Positions 36,390 to 45,875 of a stretch of DNA of 64,000 nt are shown here, piece by piece (position 1 is the stretch's first letter; the number at the start of each line of letters is the position of its first letter). This DNA is from QIJE01 sp048541835. Lineage in GTDB: Bacteria; SZUA-79; Acidulodesulfobacterales; Acidulodesulfobacteraceae. The notes under the pieces are model-generated. The model did no database searches and was not told the origin of the DNA. It saw only the letters and a list, made by a program, of their open reading frames with translations. The position numbers and the translations under genes are program-made. The stretch is taken from NCBI RefSeq assembly GCF_048541835.1, contig NZ_JBLEOY010000002.1, positions 62,001-126,000 on the forward strand, in the 5' to 3' direction.

Positions 36390-36542
36390 TTTAAAACATT
36401 AACAACCGCACACGACAGATTTTTGATAATCGACCATAAAACTGTCTATCTCTTTGGGGCAAGCCTGAAAGATGCCGGTAAAAAATGGTTTGCCTTCTCT
36501 AAACTTGATATAAATGCCAATGATATTCTTAATAAATTATGA
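36390..36542 (+). pseudogene. ORF6N/KilA-type protein C-terminal fragment
   Basis: The frame FKTLTTAHDRFLIIDHKTVY, LFGASLKDAGKKWFAFSKLD ends at TGA 36540-36542. The segment (H)-x-G-A-S-L-K-D-x-G-K-K-W-F-(A/G)-F-(S/N)-K is the same C-terminal motif seen in the ORF6N gene at 5082-5593 (HIGASLKDLGKKVFGFNKID). The N-terminal DNA-binding part is missing. Confidence 0.6.
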
Positions 36543-36627
36543 ATGAAAAGAAAAATTCATAAATCAAAATTTATTTCTATGGAAGACAGAACTATGAAAT
36601 ACTCGAACAAAAATATTTTCCCATTGA

Positions 36628-36750
36628 AAAAAAGGCGATATCACTATTGTGATGAATGATATTCTAAAAGGGAAAGCATTAGTCAAATACAAAATGTTAA
36701 AAACAGGCATGATGCAGGAAGTATTAACAGGAAAAAAGAGATTGATATGA
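36628..36750 (+). pseudogene. type I restriction specificity subunit 3' fragment
   Basis: The last 20 or so codons read ALVKYKMLKTGMMQEVLTGK followed by KRLI and a stop. K-x-x-K-x-G-(M/L)-M-Q-x-(L/V)-L-T-G-K-x-R-(L/V) is the conserved end of HsdS proteins after the second target-recognition domain. Nothing else of the type I system remains nearby. Its TGA overlaps the next start (ATGA). Confidence 0.55.
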
Positions 36751-36872
36751 GTGAAGAGATAAAAAATACTGAACTGCAAGAATTTTCAAATTTTGTCATT
36801 TTCCAAACCGAAAACGGTAAAGATGAAATCCTTGCGTATAAAACAGCTTTATTCATATTATCCCTGCTTTAA
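36747..36872 (+). pseudogene. RhuM-family N-terminal fragment
   Basis: The frame starts MSEEIKNTELQEFSNFVIFQ and TENGKDEI, similar to the RhuM start at 26417 (FLIYQTENGETKI), then runs out of homology after about residue 28. It overlaps the HsdS tail as RhuM genes often do beside type I systems. It stops at 36872, within the 3' end of convergent higA. Confidence 0.5.
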
Positions 36873-37193
36873 TTCTTCATTTTCGCCTCTTTTGCTCTTG
36901 GCTTTAAAAGGGATAATCTTTGCTAATTCACCTTCTATTTTTCTGCTTTGTTCCAGTATTTCAAGACTACATTGCAATCTTAAAAAATACCCTTTTGTTA
37001 ATCCAAAATACTTTGTTAGTCTTAAATCTGTATCCGCTGTTATGTTTCTTTGTCCTCTGACAATCGCATTAATTCTATTTGAAGGTACTCCAATTGCAAC
37101 CGCAAGAGCGTTTTGTGATAGCTTTAATGGCTCTAAAAATTCTTCAAACAGAACTTCTCCGATATGAGGCACCGATATATATTTTTCATTCAT
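36858..37193 (-). CDS. higA: HigA-family antitoxin
   Basis: The 111-residue protein has an XRE-type helix-turn-helix: HIGEVLFEEFLEPLKLSQNA, LAVAIGVPSNRINAIVRGQR, NITADTDLRLTKYFGLTKGYF, then a C-terminal helix with LQCSLEILEQSRKIEG. This is the usual VapI/HigA order. It neutralises HigB and represses the pair. GGAGAAA precedes ATG 37193. Gene order is higB then higA on the minus strand, with a perfect palindrome between them. Confidence 0.88.
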   Translation of the reverse strand: MNEKYISVPHIGEVLFEEFLEPLKLSQNALAVAIGVPSNRINAIVRGQRNITADTDLRLTKYFGLTKGYFLRLQCSLEILEQSRKIEGELAKIIPFKAKSKRGENEELKQG

Positions 37194-37244
37194 AATGATT
37201 TCTCCTTAATTATAAGTTGTATTTATAATATACACTACGTACAA

Positions 37245-37276
37245 CATATAATCAACCCTAAAGGGTTGATTATATG
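37245..37276. promoter_or_regulatory. 32-bp perfect palindrome between higB and higA
   Basis: The arms CATATAATCAACCCT (37245-37259) and AGGGTTGATTATATG (37262-37276) are exact inverse complements around AA. No T run follows on the minus strand that would make it a simple terminator. Its position between toxin and antitoxin suggests either an internal operator for HigA or an attenuating hairpin that sets the toxin-to-antitoxin ratio; both are inference. Confidence 0.7.
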
Positions 37277-37304
37277 AAGAAATAATAAGATAAAAAATAA
37301 AATC

Positions 37305-37580
37305 TTATATTTCAACATTATAGGCTTCATTTTCTTTCCACTCAAAACAAATTCTGTATTGCTGATTTATTCTTATTGAGTGTTGACCTTTTCTATCACC
37401 TTGTAATTGTTCTAAAAAGTTTGCTGGCGGTGTTGTCAAATCAAATAGCTCTTCGGCAATATCAAGACTACGCAGTTTGATCAATGCTCTACGCTGAATT
37501 TCGTATGGTATTTTCTTTGAAAACAAGCCATTGTATATTTTGTCTGTCTCTTTGCATTTAAACGATTTAATCAATTTCAA
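37305..37580 (-). CDS. higB: HigB-family toxin
   Basis: The 91-residue protein matches HigB: IKSFKCKETDKIYNGLFSKK, IQRRALIKLRSLDIAEELFD, LTTPPANFLEQLQGDRKGQH, SIRINQQYRICFEW, ending EAYNVEI. The P-x-x-x-L-E-x-L-x-G-D-R-x-G-x-x-S-I-R-I-N-x-Q-Y-R-I-C-F stretch is diagnostic. HigB is a ribosome-dependent mRNA endonuclease. The frame is complete. The higBA pair is therefore probably a working unit within an otherwise ruined area. Confidence 0.9.
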   Translation of the reverse strand: MKLIKSFKCKETDKIYNGLFSKKIPYEIQRRALIKLRSLDIAEELFDLTTPPANFLEQLQGDRKGQHSIRINQQYRICFEWKENEAYNVEI

Positions 37581-37635
37581 ACCCCTTAATAAATCCTTAT
37601 TACAATTATTTTACAACAAAAATGCTTTGACATTT

Positions 37636-37824
37636 TTATTTTAGGTAATCAAGCATTTCGTTAAAAATTGTTCTACCTAATTGCTTTGCCGTTTCAGAGT
37701 CTGTGGACTCTTCTATAATTTCAAGATTATCCTTATACACATAATCTTTTAGATACTCAACTTGAGCAGGAATAGAATAGCCTTCCTTCTCTTGCTCCTT
37801 GCTTGTTTTAAAATCATTTTTCAT
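37636..37824 (-). pseudogene. serine recombinase N-terminal fragment
   Basis: The 62-residue frame contains SKEQEKEGYSIPAQVEYLKD, LEIIEESTDSETAKQLGRTI and FNEMLDYLK. Large serine recombinases have (R/T)-V-S-(S/T)-x-x-Q...S-(I/L)-x-x-Q near the start; here the catalytic Ser region has been lost (KTSKEQ) and the rest of the protein is missing. It is a relic of a phage or mobile element. Confidence 0.7.
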
Positions 37825-38129
37825 TCATCCCCATTAGTTAGTAAATTGTATATTTATAAATTAGGTCAATTTTAACTCAGTTTTGACAAGGTTGCTGCAT
37901 TCTTAATATAAATTAATTATTCACGATATTTATATTTACATTAAGCGGCATTATTCATTAGCCAAGTTCTAAATTTGACTATTACAGGTGATTATATTAG
38001 TCCTTTCTGTATCACCTTTCATACATACTTGTTCAGTACAGTTTATGCAATCTCTATGAAGTTGACATGGCGTCATTGTATAATCGTGAATACATACACC
38101 AAATTATACAAGATGGGCTGTCCTTATTT
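37825..38129. other. intergenic region between recombinase fragments
   Basis: A TTGACA at about 37883 followed 15 nt later by TAATAT could be a promoter, but no gene follows it. No coding frame is supported. The stretch may hold the degraded remainder of the tyrosine recombinase read on the minus strand at 38130-38537. Confidence 0.35.
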
Positions 38130-38537
38130 TCAATCCGGCAAATCTATAGCTAAACCTCTTTTTGCATTTATTGGAGAAGTAGTACTATGCTTTGGTATTC
38201 CAGCTGTTAAGCCGGATTCAACTAACTTTATAGGGTTATTAAGAGTGAGTGTTTTTAAGCCGAAGTTAGGTGTTTGAGATAAAAATGTTCTTGAAAGCCA
38301 TACTAAATAATATTTTATAGCTCTAATTCTATGAGCCGTTGTATTTGAAAGGATTTGTGCTTCTAAAGATCTCAAAGAGCATTCTTGTGTTAAATCCTTA
38401 AATGGTAACTCACAAGTATCACAGAGACTTTCAATCTCATGCAATTCTAAGAGCATTCCTTCTTCTAAACGTTTATCAAGATTAACCTCTTCATTATATG
38501 GAGTCTTTCTCCTGTTGAATGTAAAACGGTTTGAATG
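38130..38537 (-). pseudogene. tyrosine recombinase N-terminal fragment
   Basis: The minus-strand frame runs NRRKTPYNEEVNLDKRLEEG, MLLELHEIESLCDTCELPFK, SNTTAHRIRAIKYYLVWLSR and ends KRGLAIDLPD. The helical SAM-like core-binding domain pattern (A-x-R-(I/L)-x-A-I-x-x-Y-L-x-W-L) and the ELHEIE(S/A)LCD start recall N-terminal halves of site-specific integrases. The catalytic domain is missing. This assignment is by resemblance only. Confidence 0.45.
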
Positions 38538-38676
38538 TTATATATAGTTATACTTGTTTCCATTTATTTTGTTGCATATTATAATGTAAAATGTAAATAG
38601 GCTGTGATATCCTGACTATAAGAGTCTAAGATAAAATTTTCCATGTTAAGTGTTTACATTATTAAATCAGTGAATA

Positions 38677-39135
38677 CTAGAACGGAACGTCGTCCTCTTC
38701 TTGATGCCCTGTGTCGGCATTACCCCCCTTATTAGCATCATAGTTACTGCCTTCAGCGCTATTGTTGCTATATTCGGAAGCATCCGCACCACCGCTTGAG
38801 GCGCCTCTGGCGCCAAGCATTACGATATTAGTTGCAACTATCTCTGTGATATACTTTTTGACGCCGTCCTTATCATCATACGAACGGTTGTTAATTCTTC
38901 CCTCGACGAAGACCTGCTTACCTTTACTTAAATAATTAGCGATGCTCTGTCCCAGCTTGCCGAATACAACGATATTGTGCCATGTCGTTCGTTCATTTTT
39001 GGAACCCGATTTATCGTTAAAATATTCCGTCGTCGCTATGGAAAATTTTAGGATTGCCAGCCCGTCCGGCGTGTAACGAAGCTCCGGGTCCTTACCAAGA
39101 TTTCCTATTAATAATGCCCTATTCAGACTGCCCAT
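38677..39135 (-). CDS. ssb: single-stranded DNA-binding protein
   Basis: SSB coats single-stranded DNA during replication and repair. The OB fold (residues 1-108) has LNRALLIGNLGKDPELRYTP, WHNIVVFGKLGQSIANYLSK and QVFVEGRINNRSYDDKDG. A Gly/Ser/Asn-rich linker leads to the acidic tip DDVPF, the partner-binding end of bacterial SSBs. The length of 152 residues is normal. GGAGG precedes ATG 39135. It marks the left edge of the orderly core region. Confidence 0.95.
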   Translation of the reverse strand: MGSLNRALLIGNLGKDPELRYTPDGLAILKFSIATTEYFNDKSGSKNERTTWHNIVVFGKLGQSIANYLSKGKQVFVEGRINNRSYDDKDGVKKYITEIVATNIVMLGARGASSGGADASEYSNNSAEGSNYDANKGGNADTGHQEEDDVPF

Positions 39136-39423
39136 AATGCCTCCAAATTTATGATTTTTTGTTTAATAGTGCGAATGGATAACTCGCTTGTAAGGTATAT
39201 GATAAGTTAAGCCAATCCATTTGGCAAGTTAAAATTACTTTAAGTTTTTATGATAATTATATTGCAGTATTATTAAATTTTTATTACGGGAAAGTATCGT
39301 CATCTCATTCATATTAATCAACTATTTGCATATTTAGTAATGCTTTACTTTTTTATATATTATGATACAATTCAGTGTGTTAGTATTGTATTGACAAAAA
39401 GTGAGCCATTAATGTGATTAACT

Positions 39424-39939
39424 ATGAGTAAGATCGGTTTTAAAAATAACGATAACGGTGCATCGCTGTTAGAGGTCATGATTGCCATGATCATCCTTAC
39501 CGTGGGTTTTTTGGGTGTAATAGCGCTAGCGGTTGCGCTCACAAATAATAATGTCTCGGCAGGCAAGATTAACACGGCAACAATGATCGCGCAGGCGGAG
39601 GTCAGCCAGATTAACTGTCTCGGGATAACCGGAGTACAAAAATATTTTCCGCAGATAAGCCCGTGGACGTACAGCTATATTGTAGGGCCTACGGTTTCTA
39701 ATCCTGATAACAGAAATAGCGTGACGTCTTGTATTAATCCGGCTTTAGCGGTGGGAGGGCAGGCGCCGGATTCCCCTGCGCCTGCCGGCTTAGGTATAAC
39801 ACTTCCCTACACCGTCACAATAAATTTTGCAAATAATCTTAATTCTACTTCTTCGACAACCGTTATTAACGCTCGGGTTGAGGTTAGCTGGCGAGATACG
39901 AACCGGCATGTCATAGTGATGAACGATATAATTTCATAG
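39424..39939 (+). CDS. pilV: type IV pilus minor pilin, PilV-like
   Basis: The 171-residue protein has a prepilin leader cut at Gly-Ala: NDNGASLLEVMIAMIILTVG, with Glu at position +5 and a long hydrophobic helix. A small C-terminal domain with two Cys follows. The gene stands first in a row pilV-pilW-pilX-pilY1, which sets its identity. These proteins prime pilus assembly and sit at the tip with PilY1. The 22-nt gap to pilW indicates one operon. The protein is processed by PilD/PilA-type prepilin peptidase. Confidence 0.85.
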   Translation: MSKIGFKNNDNGASLLEVMIAMIILTVGFLGVIALAVALTNNNVSAGKINTATMIAQAEVSQINCLGITGVQKYFPQISPWTYSYIVGPTVSNPDNRNSVTSCINPALAVGGQAPDSPAPAGLGITLPYTVTINFANNLNSTSSTTVINARVEVSWRDTNRHVIVMNDIIS

Positions 39940-39961
39940 TAATTTATACGGATATTGTAAA

Positions 39962-41029
39962 ATGAAACAGATATATAAAAAGCACTGTGCGGCAAGAAGG
40001 TCGTTAATTTTCAAGACAGAAGGGTTCACGGCAGTAGAACTCATTATAGCCCTGTCTATTTCTGTGATAGTCGTCGCGGCGGCAGGTTTTATTTTGCTTA
40101 CGCAATCCGGAATGATACGGTTTAACAGGTCTGTTTCAACAGAGCAGCAAAGGCTTAATGTAGCCTTCAGTTCAGTCAGGTACTCATTAAGGATGGCGGG
40201 GTTCGATTATGGGCAGGGATATTTCATCCAAGCGGGGTCTGTCCCCGCCGTGCAGGTAGTGAAAGCGTCGTACCCGTCCAATCCATATGAGGTTATGGTA
40301 ACTTATGACACCTTAGTTGACAATTCTAATCCATGCACATTGACTCCTGTACTTGGCACTAATGCAAGCTCAGCATCGGCAGAATTTAGTTTAAGCGGCG
40401 CTTGTAATGCAAACAGTTTTCATGTAGGCCAGATGTTAGATGTTAAAAATCCTGTTCCGCTCGGCAATAATCCGTTACCAGCAGCGCCTATAATTTTTTG
40501 CATAACATCGGTTCAAAAAAATTCGGATAAGATACAGGTGAGCCCGAGCAAGAGGGGCATATGCCCGGGCAATCCCATTCCGCCTAAAAGTATCGGCGGT
40601 GGTAACGTGTCCTTTATAGATCAGATATTGTTTTATTGGGGCAATACCAAGTATGATTTTAATTCTCCATATAATGTTCCGGGAAATTTGTATAGATGTA
40701 AGGTTAACCCTATTGTTATCTCTCCTACGATCCCTACTTGTGTTGCAAACACTACCGTTATGCTTAGCGGCTACGTTAATAACTTTACGGTTTCGTCACT
40801 ACCTGGCCAGCTAAATCAGTACGGTCAATCCTACGCATACGATATTTCCATAACGAGCGAGTCTAGCGTCGCATTATCCGACTCACCATCCTACAGCGTA
40901 CATGTTCCCTTTAATCCTAATTCAAACGGGGTTAACGCGAAGGGCGGCGCAGGACAGGTTGTTGGAGACAATGTAATGAAGGTCATTAATTCCAACGTCT
41001 TTCTGAGAAATGTTTATTACGGAAGGTAA
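39962..41029 (+). CDS. pilW: type IV pilus minor pilin, PilW-like
   Basis: The 355-residue protein carries a prepilin motif after a basic 20-residue leader: EGFTAVELIIALSISVIVVA (Gly-Phe cut, Glu at +5). The large C-terminal domain is Pro/Ser/Asn-rich with several Cys, as in PilW proteins. It lies between pilV and pilX, with 2 nt between its stop and the pilX start. It probably forms part of the pilus-tip initiation complex. Confidence 0.85.
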   Translation: MKQIYKKHCAARRSLIFKTEGFTAVELIIALSISVIVVAAAGFILLTQSGMIRFNRSVSTEQQRLNVAFSSVRYSLRMAGFDYGQGYFIQAGSVPAVQVVKASYPSNPYEVMVTYDTLVDNSNPCTLTPVLGTNASSASAEFSLSGACNANSFHVGQMLDVKNPVPLGNNPLPAAPIIFCITSVQKNSDKIQVSPSKRGICPGNPIPPKSIGGGNVSFIDQILFYWGNTKYDFNSPYNVPGNLYRCKVNPIVISPTIPTCVANTTVMLSGYVNNFTVSSLPGQLNQYGQSYAYDISITSESSVALSDSPSYSVHVPFNPNSNGVNAKGGAGQVVGDNVMKVINSNVFLRNVYYGR

Positions 41030-41031
41030 TT

Positions 41032-41604
41032 ATGATGAATAAATATATAAAAATAGGCGGATTGAAACAAGCAAGAACGATCTCAGACAATAATAGGGGC
41101 ATTGCTTTGGTTACAGTGCTATTGGTCATTGCAATACTCGGCATATTGGCCGCCGTTGCGATTCAATCAACCGGCTCGGATATTATAAACGCCGGAGATT
41201 ATATGTCTTCCGAGCAGACACTGAATATATCGAATTCGGCTATGAATATTGTTTCGTCTCAGTTGAATACCGATCGGCAAACCAATGCAGGGATAGGATT
41301 GCCTGTAGCGAATATCTATTATTATACGCCTGCCGTAAACGGTACGCTTCAACAAAGCGATAACTATATTGAATTGACTGAGGCAAATATAGATCCCGGG
41401 TTTTCTAATATTCTCGGTTTTACGGTGGATAGCGGGAATTTCGGCTTTGAGTACAAGGGAGCCTATGGGAGTTTCCCCGGTTATAGCTTAACATATTACT
41501 TTTATAGCGGAAAAAATGACACTATAGCGCAGAATCAGAGTGCTTCGAAGACGGTTAGAACCGGAATGACGTTTAGTTACGGACCTGTCAATGAGGGCTA
41601 CTAA
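41032..41604 (+). CDS. pilX: type IV pilus assembly protein, PilX-like
   Basis: The 190-residue protein has the PilX N-terminus NNRGIALVTVLLVIAILGIL, in which the helix lacks the usual Glu at +5, then QSTGSDIINAGDYMSSEQTL, matching the PilX N-terminal family (S-x-x-(D/E)-x-x-x-A-(G/N)-(D/N)). Translation can start at either ATG 41032 or 41035. It is followed by pilY1 after a GGGAGGGGAG site. It helps incorporate PilY1 into the pilus. Confidence 0.82.
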   Translation: MMNKYIKIGGLKQARTISDNNRGIALVTVLLVIAILGILAAVAIQSTGSDIINAGDYMSSEQTLNISNSAMNIVSSQLNTDRQTNAGIGLPVANIYYYTPAVNGTLQQSDNYIELTEANIDPGFSNILGFTVDSGNFGFEYKGAYGSFPGYSLTYYFYSGKNDTIAQNQSASKTVRTGMTFSYGPVNEGY

Positions 41605-41642
41605 GGGGGTTCCTGCGAGGACTTAGAAAATGGGAGGGGAGA

Positions 41643-44600
41643 ATGAACAGAAAAATTATTAAAATCGGCGAATACGATGGATCCGATAAAAGAATAAGGC
41701 AATCACGATTTTTTAAAATAATAATCCTTGCGGTTATTTTTATAATATTTTTAGGTTTTAATTTATTCGTCGGGCAGTCTTATGCATCGGACACATCTTT
41801 GCTTACAAACCTTAATAATCCCAATGTATTAATATTTTTGGATACCTCCGGTTCAATGATGTGGAATGAGGGGGTTACATGGAGCAATAATTCCAGTGTA
41901 AGCGGCTATGACAAGCCTGAATCGTGGAGCAGTTCTTTAGCTTGGGCGCCGGGTTCTAACAGCGTGTTTTCTAAGATATATAATGCCAAGATGGCTATAT
42001 CCAAAATAGTAACCGATCCGTCTTTTTCTAATCTTAACTATGCATTTGCGACGTTTGACCAGGTGCCGTCGGCAAAAAGTGGTCATTCTAGTACAAATCA
42101 GTGTATATACAGCAACGACCCGAGTTTTACAAACCCTTCCTCCGCATTATACTATCCCGGAACAAACGGCGGGACGGGAATCCCTGATGAAACCGGTGCA
42201 TATACAAGTGCCGACTATCCGTTTACACATTATGCTTATAGTGAGAATTATGCCTGCAACAGCAGTGCTAACCAAGATGCATACTTCTACAATAATGCAA
42301 CTAGTTTTTTATACAAGTCTTTAGGGTATTTTGTTTCATATGATTATTCCGATTATATAGTTGATAAAGATTATCCAAAGCAAATTTCTCCATGGTCGCT
42401 GTATGTCCCCCTGACTATAAACGGAACGCTGTCTCTTACGGTTGCTTCTAATCCAAACAACTCGACTGACCCTTATTTCGACCCTGCTAATATTGCCGGG
42501 CCCGCAATAAATTATGTTTTATGGCATGCCCCCGATTACGGCGGTCTTACTGATCCCGCAGGGAAAACAGTATCCGGATTAAAAGGCGGCGGCGAAACGC
42601 CCATGTATTCAATGGTTGAAAATATGTTCAAATATTTTACGAATTCGTTAAAATTGGATAACGCTGCCTCATGTAGGCGCAATTTTTCTATTATCATCAC
42701 CGACGGCGAGGCTAACGGTTATAATCCAAGCAAGACACCACAGGCACTTTATGACTTATATGACTTATACACAACCGTTGATACCACTTATCCCATAGAG
42801 ACCTTCATAGTTGGTTTTGGATACAGCGGAGGTTTGAGCGGGCCGACTTATATCCAGGAAATGGCAAACGCCGGAGCAGGGATAGACCCGAATAATAATC
42901 CCAACGGCATTAGTTTTAACGCTACTGTAGGCAGTTCGTCCACTACGCTCATACTGCCCTCTTCCGCATTTACGACGACTAACGGTATTCTGGTAGGCGA
43001 TACCGTTTCCGATAATGGAGATGAAAGCAGTTCCTGCGAGTTCGCCAACGATAACAGCGGGATTTATGCGGATGGCAACGACTGCGCCGTTGTTACGGGA
43101 ATTTATTCAAATACGGATGAAGTCCTGTTGTCCAATTCCTTAAAAACATTGAATACAAGTGGAAATTCAGGCACCGTAACGGTTTCAGGCACCGTTTATC
43201 TGACTTTTAATTATAAACAGCTCTTAATTTCATTAACGACGATATTTGATCAGATAGAAGCCCAGTCGGTTTCTTTTACCTCACTCGTAGTCCATCAGGT
43301 TTACGGTTCAAACGGCAACGTCTATTATTCAAATTTTAAGGCGTTAAATCAGCCCCTTTGGGGAGAAGGCAATGTTTTTCTCTTTAAATTAAATGCACAG
43401 GGGCAGTTAATAGGCCCCGACGGTCTTGCCGTTGCCGCCGACGGTCAAATAATTACGAGCGATTCGTACTGGGATGATGGCAACGGCGCAGGCGGTGCCC
43501 TTCAAAAGAAGTCTGCCTCATCGAGGTATATAATCACATCTGAACTTAATTCAACTACCGGTTCAAATACTGCCGTCGAATTTAATACGTCCAACACGGC
43601 GAATCTAGAATCATTGTTAGGAGTGACAAGCGCAAATTATAGATCTGTTTGTCCAGGCGCGTCCTCAGAGAGTGCCTGCACTGATGATATTATAAATTTT
43701 GTTTTAAATCCCGACAGTGCGACGGATAACTGGAAATTGGGAGCGATATTCCATTCCGACCCCGTCTTAGTCGGTCCGCCGCCGTATCCATATCCAAGCA
43801 CGTCGTATCAGGCGTTTAAAAAACTGTATGCTGCAAGGCAACAGGTTTTGGTAGTCGGAGCTAACGACGGAATGCTTCACGGTTTTGATGCGGGGACGTG
43901 GGATAGTAGTACAAGTTCTTATACCGATGGAACCGGAGCAGAGCTTTTCGGTTATATCCCGCCTAATTTTTTAGATATAAACGGCTCTTCAACATTGCCC
44001 AAAATCACTAAGTGGTATGAAACATCGGTCACGGAACCGTCTATTTTTGAATTTGTCGATTCGACTCCGCATGTAAGCGACGTGTTCTTCGGCAATGTTT
44101 TTAACGGAACGATTAACGGTACGGATACGTCCGACTATCCGATAACGACGACCGGTACGCCTGTAAGCAGCTGGCATACGGTATTGGTCGACGGTGAAAG
44201 AAACGGGGGGCAGGCTTATTATGCTTTGGGACTGACTGATCCCTCTAAGTTAACAAACGGTTACCCCAACCCTTTATGGGATTTTTCGGATGCTTCGGCC
44301 TCAACCGACCCAATGGGCAATACATGGTCGGAACCCTTAATGACTTACATATGCCTTCCGAACCCTAATTATACTGAAGTAACGGGCGGAACCGGCGTAT
44401 GCGGAAATAATCCTGTTCCACCGAGCCCTGAGGCTGCTCCGCAGTTCGTTAAGACCTATACCGCTTTTATGGGAGGAGGTTATTCATCAAATAACTCGGC
44501 GGGACAGGCAGTTTATTCGTTATATGTTGAACCTAACCCGGTAAGTAGCGGAAATGCTTATATTAACAAGCAAAAGTTGTGGAAGTTCGACGGTTTAAAT

Positions 44601-45434
44601 AACGTTAATATGAAATATTCCATACCGTCTGCCGTATCGCCTGTTCTAAGCTCTAATTTTCGGCTTCAAGCCTTTTATGTTGGAGATTTAGGGGGTCAGA
44701 TGTGGGCGTTTAATATACCATACGGAAAAGCGCCATATACCGCCGATAGCAGTAAATCTAACTGGACGGGGTGTAGGATTTTTGATTCGGATGCATCTGC
44801 GAGTGCCCCGTTAAATATTTTTTTTCCGCCGGCAATTTCTTATGATACCGCCGGCAATTTATGGCTGTATTTTGGTACGGGTAACAGAGAAAACTTAACG
44901 GAAGTAAACACGACGAGGGATAATGAATTAATAGGATTAAATACGGCAAAGACTCGAGGAATCGGTGAATGTGCTACTGCAGGTGCCTATAATGAAACCG
45001 ATTTAATTAATGAAACCGGTACAAGCGGCACCGGAACCGCAGCAAGCAATGGTTGGTATATAAAATTAAGTTCCGGCGAAAAGGTAGTGGGTTCACCCCT
45101 CGTATATGACACTATAGTATATTTTGTAACTTATACACCGTCTGCGGCGGTGAATGCCTGCGGCTCCGGAACGGCAAAATTGTACGCGGTTTATTATTTA
45201 AACGGTGGTGGAACGATTACCACGTCAAGCAACGGAACGGTTACGATTTCAAATACGGCGGCGTCAAGCAGCGGAGCGGTTCAGTCTTTGACTATAGGCT
45301 CCGGAGCACCGTCGACCCCGGTTATATCGCATAAAAAAATCTTGATAACGACATCGAGCGGAGTGGTTTTGACTCAAAATATACCGTCGATGCCGTCTAA
45401 ATTAATACATACTTCCTGGTTTCAATTGCCATAA
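41643..45434 (+). CDS. pilY1: PilY1-type pilus tip adhesin
   Basis: The 1263-residue protein has an N-terminal membrane/signal segment (about 22-48, ending GQSYA), then a von Willebrand A-type domain with MIDAS motif DTSGSM (67-72) and FSIIITDGEANGY. From about residue 730 the C-terminal beta-propeller typical of PilY1 begins: LVVGANDGMLHGFDAGTW, ELFGYIPPNFL, TPHVSDVFF, and FYVGDLGGQMWAFN. PilY1 proteins sit at the pilus tip and act in adhesion, surface sensing and control of retraction. It closes the minor-pilin operon. The frame is intact. The Ca-binding loop of the propeller is not resolved by eye. Confidence 0.92.
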   Translation: MNRKIIKIGEYDGSDKRIRQSRFFKIIILAVIFIIFLGFNLFVGQSYASDTSLLTNLNNPNVLIFLDTSGSMMWNEGVTWSNNSSVSGYDKPESWSSSLAWAPGSNSVFSKIYNAKMAISKIVTDPSFSNLNYAFATFDQVPSAKSGHSSTNQCIYSNDPSFTNPSSALYYPGTNGGTGIPDETGAYTSADYPFTHYAYSENYACNSSANQDAYFYNNATSFLYKSLGYFVSYDYSDYIVDKDYPKQISPWSLYVPLTINGTLSLTVASNPNNSTDPYFDPANIAGPAINYVLWHAPDYGGLTDPAGKTVSGLKGGGETPMYSMVENMFKYFTNSLKLDNAASCRRNFSIIITDGEANGYNPSKTPQALYDLYDLYTTVDTTYPIETFIVGFGYSGGLSGPTYIQEMANAGAGIDPNNNPNGISFNATVGSSSTTLILPSSAFTTTNGILVGDTVSDNGDESSSCEFANDNSGIYADGNDCAVVTGIYSNTDEVLLSNSLKTLNTSGNSGTVTVSGTVYLTFNYKQLLISLTTIFDQIEAQSVSFTSLVVHQVYGSNGNVYYSNFKALNQPLWGEGNVFLFKLNAQGQLIGPDGLAVAADGQIITSDSYWDDGNGAGGALQKKSASSRYIITSELNSTTGSNTAVEFNTSNTANLESLLGVTSANYRSVCPGASSESACTDDIINFVLNPDSATDNWKLGAIFHSDPVLVGPPPYPYPSTSYQAFKKLYAARQQVLVVGANDGMLHGFDAGTWDSSTSSYTDGTGAELFGYIPPNFLDINGSSTLPKITKWYETSVTEPSIFEFVDSTPHVSDVFFGNVFNGTINGTDTSDYPITTTGTPVSSWHTVLVDGERNGGQAYYALGLTDPSKLTNGYPNPLWDFSDASASTDPMGNTWSEPLMTYICLPNPNYTEVTGGTGVCGNNPVPPSPEAAPQFVKTYTAFMGGGYSSNNSAGQAVYSLYVEPNPVSSGNAYINKQKLWKFDGLNNVNMKYSIPSAVSPVLSSNFRLQAFYVGDLGGQMWAFNIPYGKAPYTADSSKSNWTGCRIFDSDASASAPLNIFFPPAISYDTAGNLWLYFGTGNRENLTEVNTTRDNELIGLNTAKTRGIGECATAGAYNETDLINETGTSGTGTAASNGWYIKLSSGEKVVGSPLVYDTIVYFVTYTPSAAVNACGSGTAKLYAVYYLNGGGTITTSSNGTVTISNTAASSSGAVQSLTIGSGAPSTPVISHKKILITTSSGVVLTQNIPSMPSKLIHTSWFQLP

Positions 45435-45483
45435 ATATTGATTTGAAATACAGCAAATTTATAATTAATGAGGAAAAATTAAA

Positions 45484-45861
45484 ATGATATCGATAAGAAA
45501 AATATTTCCTATAAGATTACTTGTTATAGTACTTATGATACTCGGCGTTTCTTCCGTTGTTTTCGCAGCCGGCGGTCCGCCGTTGGTTAAGCCCAGGTCT
45601 ACACCCGGGATGCATTTTTATGCCGGTACCATTACAAAAATAAGCGGTTCGTCCATAACCTTATATCATGGCGCAACTTGTATTATCACGGCTTCAACCG
45701 CATGCAAGGCACCTGCGTCGCCTATGTCCGCTAGAAGCATGATGAGTATGCAAACCGTCCCCTGTTCGTCTTTCGTCAAGGGTGAAACCGTGCTTATCGC
45801 CGCCGTCAGGAATGTGAGCGGACAATTAGTTGCCGTCAAGATCAAAGAGGCCTTCTTTTAA
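45484..45861 (+). CDS. small exported protein, DUF5666-like
   Basis: The 125-residue protein has a signal peptide (residues 1-28, cleavage near VVFAAG). The mature part starts GGPPLVKPRSTPGMHFYAGT and contains ITKISGSSITLYHGATCIIT and FVKGETVLIAAVRNVSGQLV, a repeated strand pattern like DUF5666/OB-type exported proteins. Three or four Cys occur between 60 and 100. It follows pilY1 by 49 nt with its own GAGGAAAA site and precedes a terminator, so it is probably the last gene of the pilus operon. The function is unknown. Confidence 0.75.
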   Translation: MISIRKIFPIRLLVIVLMILGVSSVVFAAGGPPLVKPRSTPGMHFYAGTITKISGSSITLYHGATCIITASTACKAPASPMSARSMMSMQTVPCSSFVKGETVLIAAVRNVSGQLVAVKIKEAFF

Positions 45862-45875
45862 AAGATTTATCCTAC

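Noticed and set aside
37883..37910. TTGACA...TAATAT promoter-like sequence
   Set aside because: The spacer is only about 15 nt and no gene follows in the plus direction, so I do not list it as a promoter.
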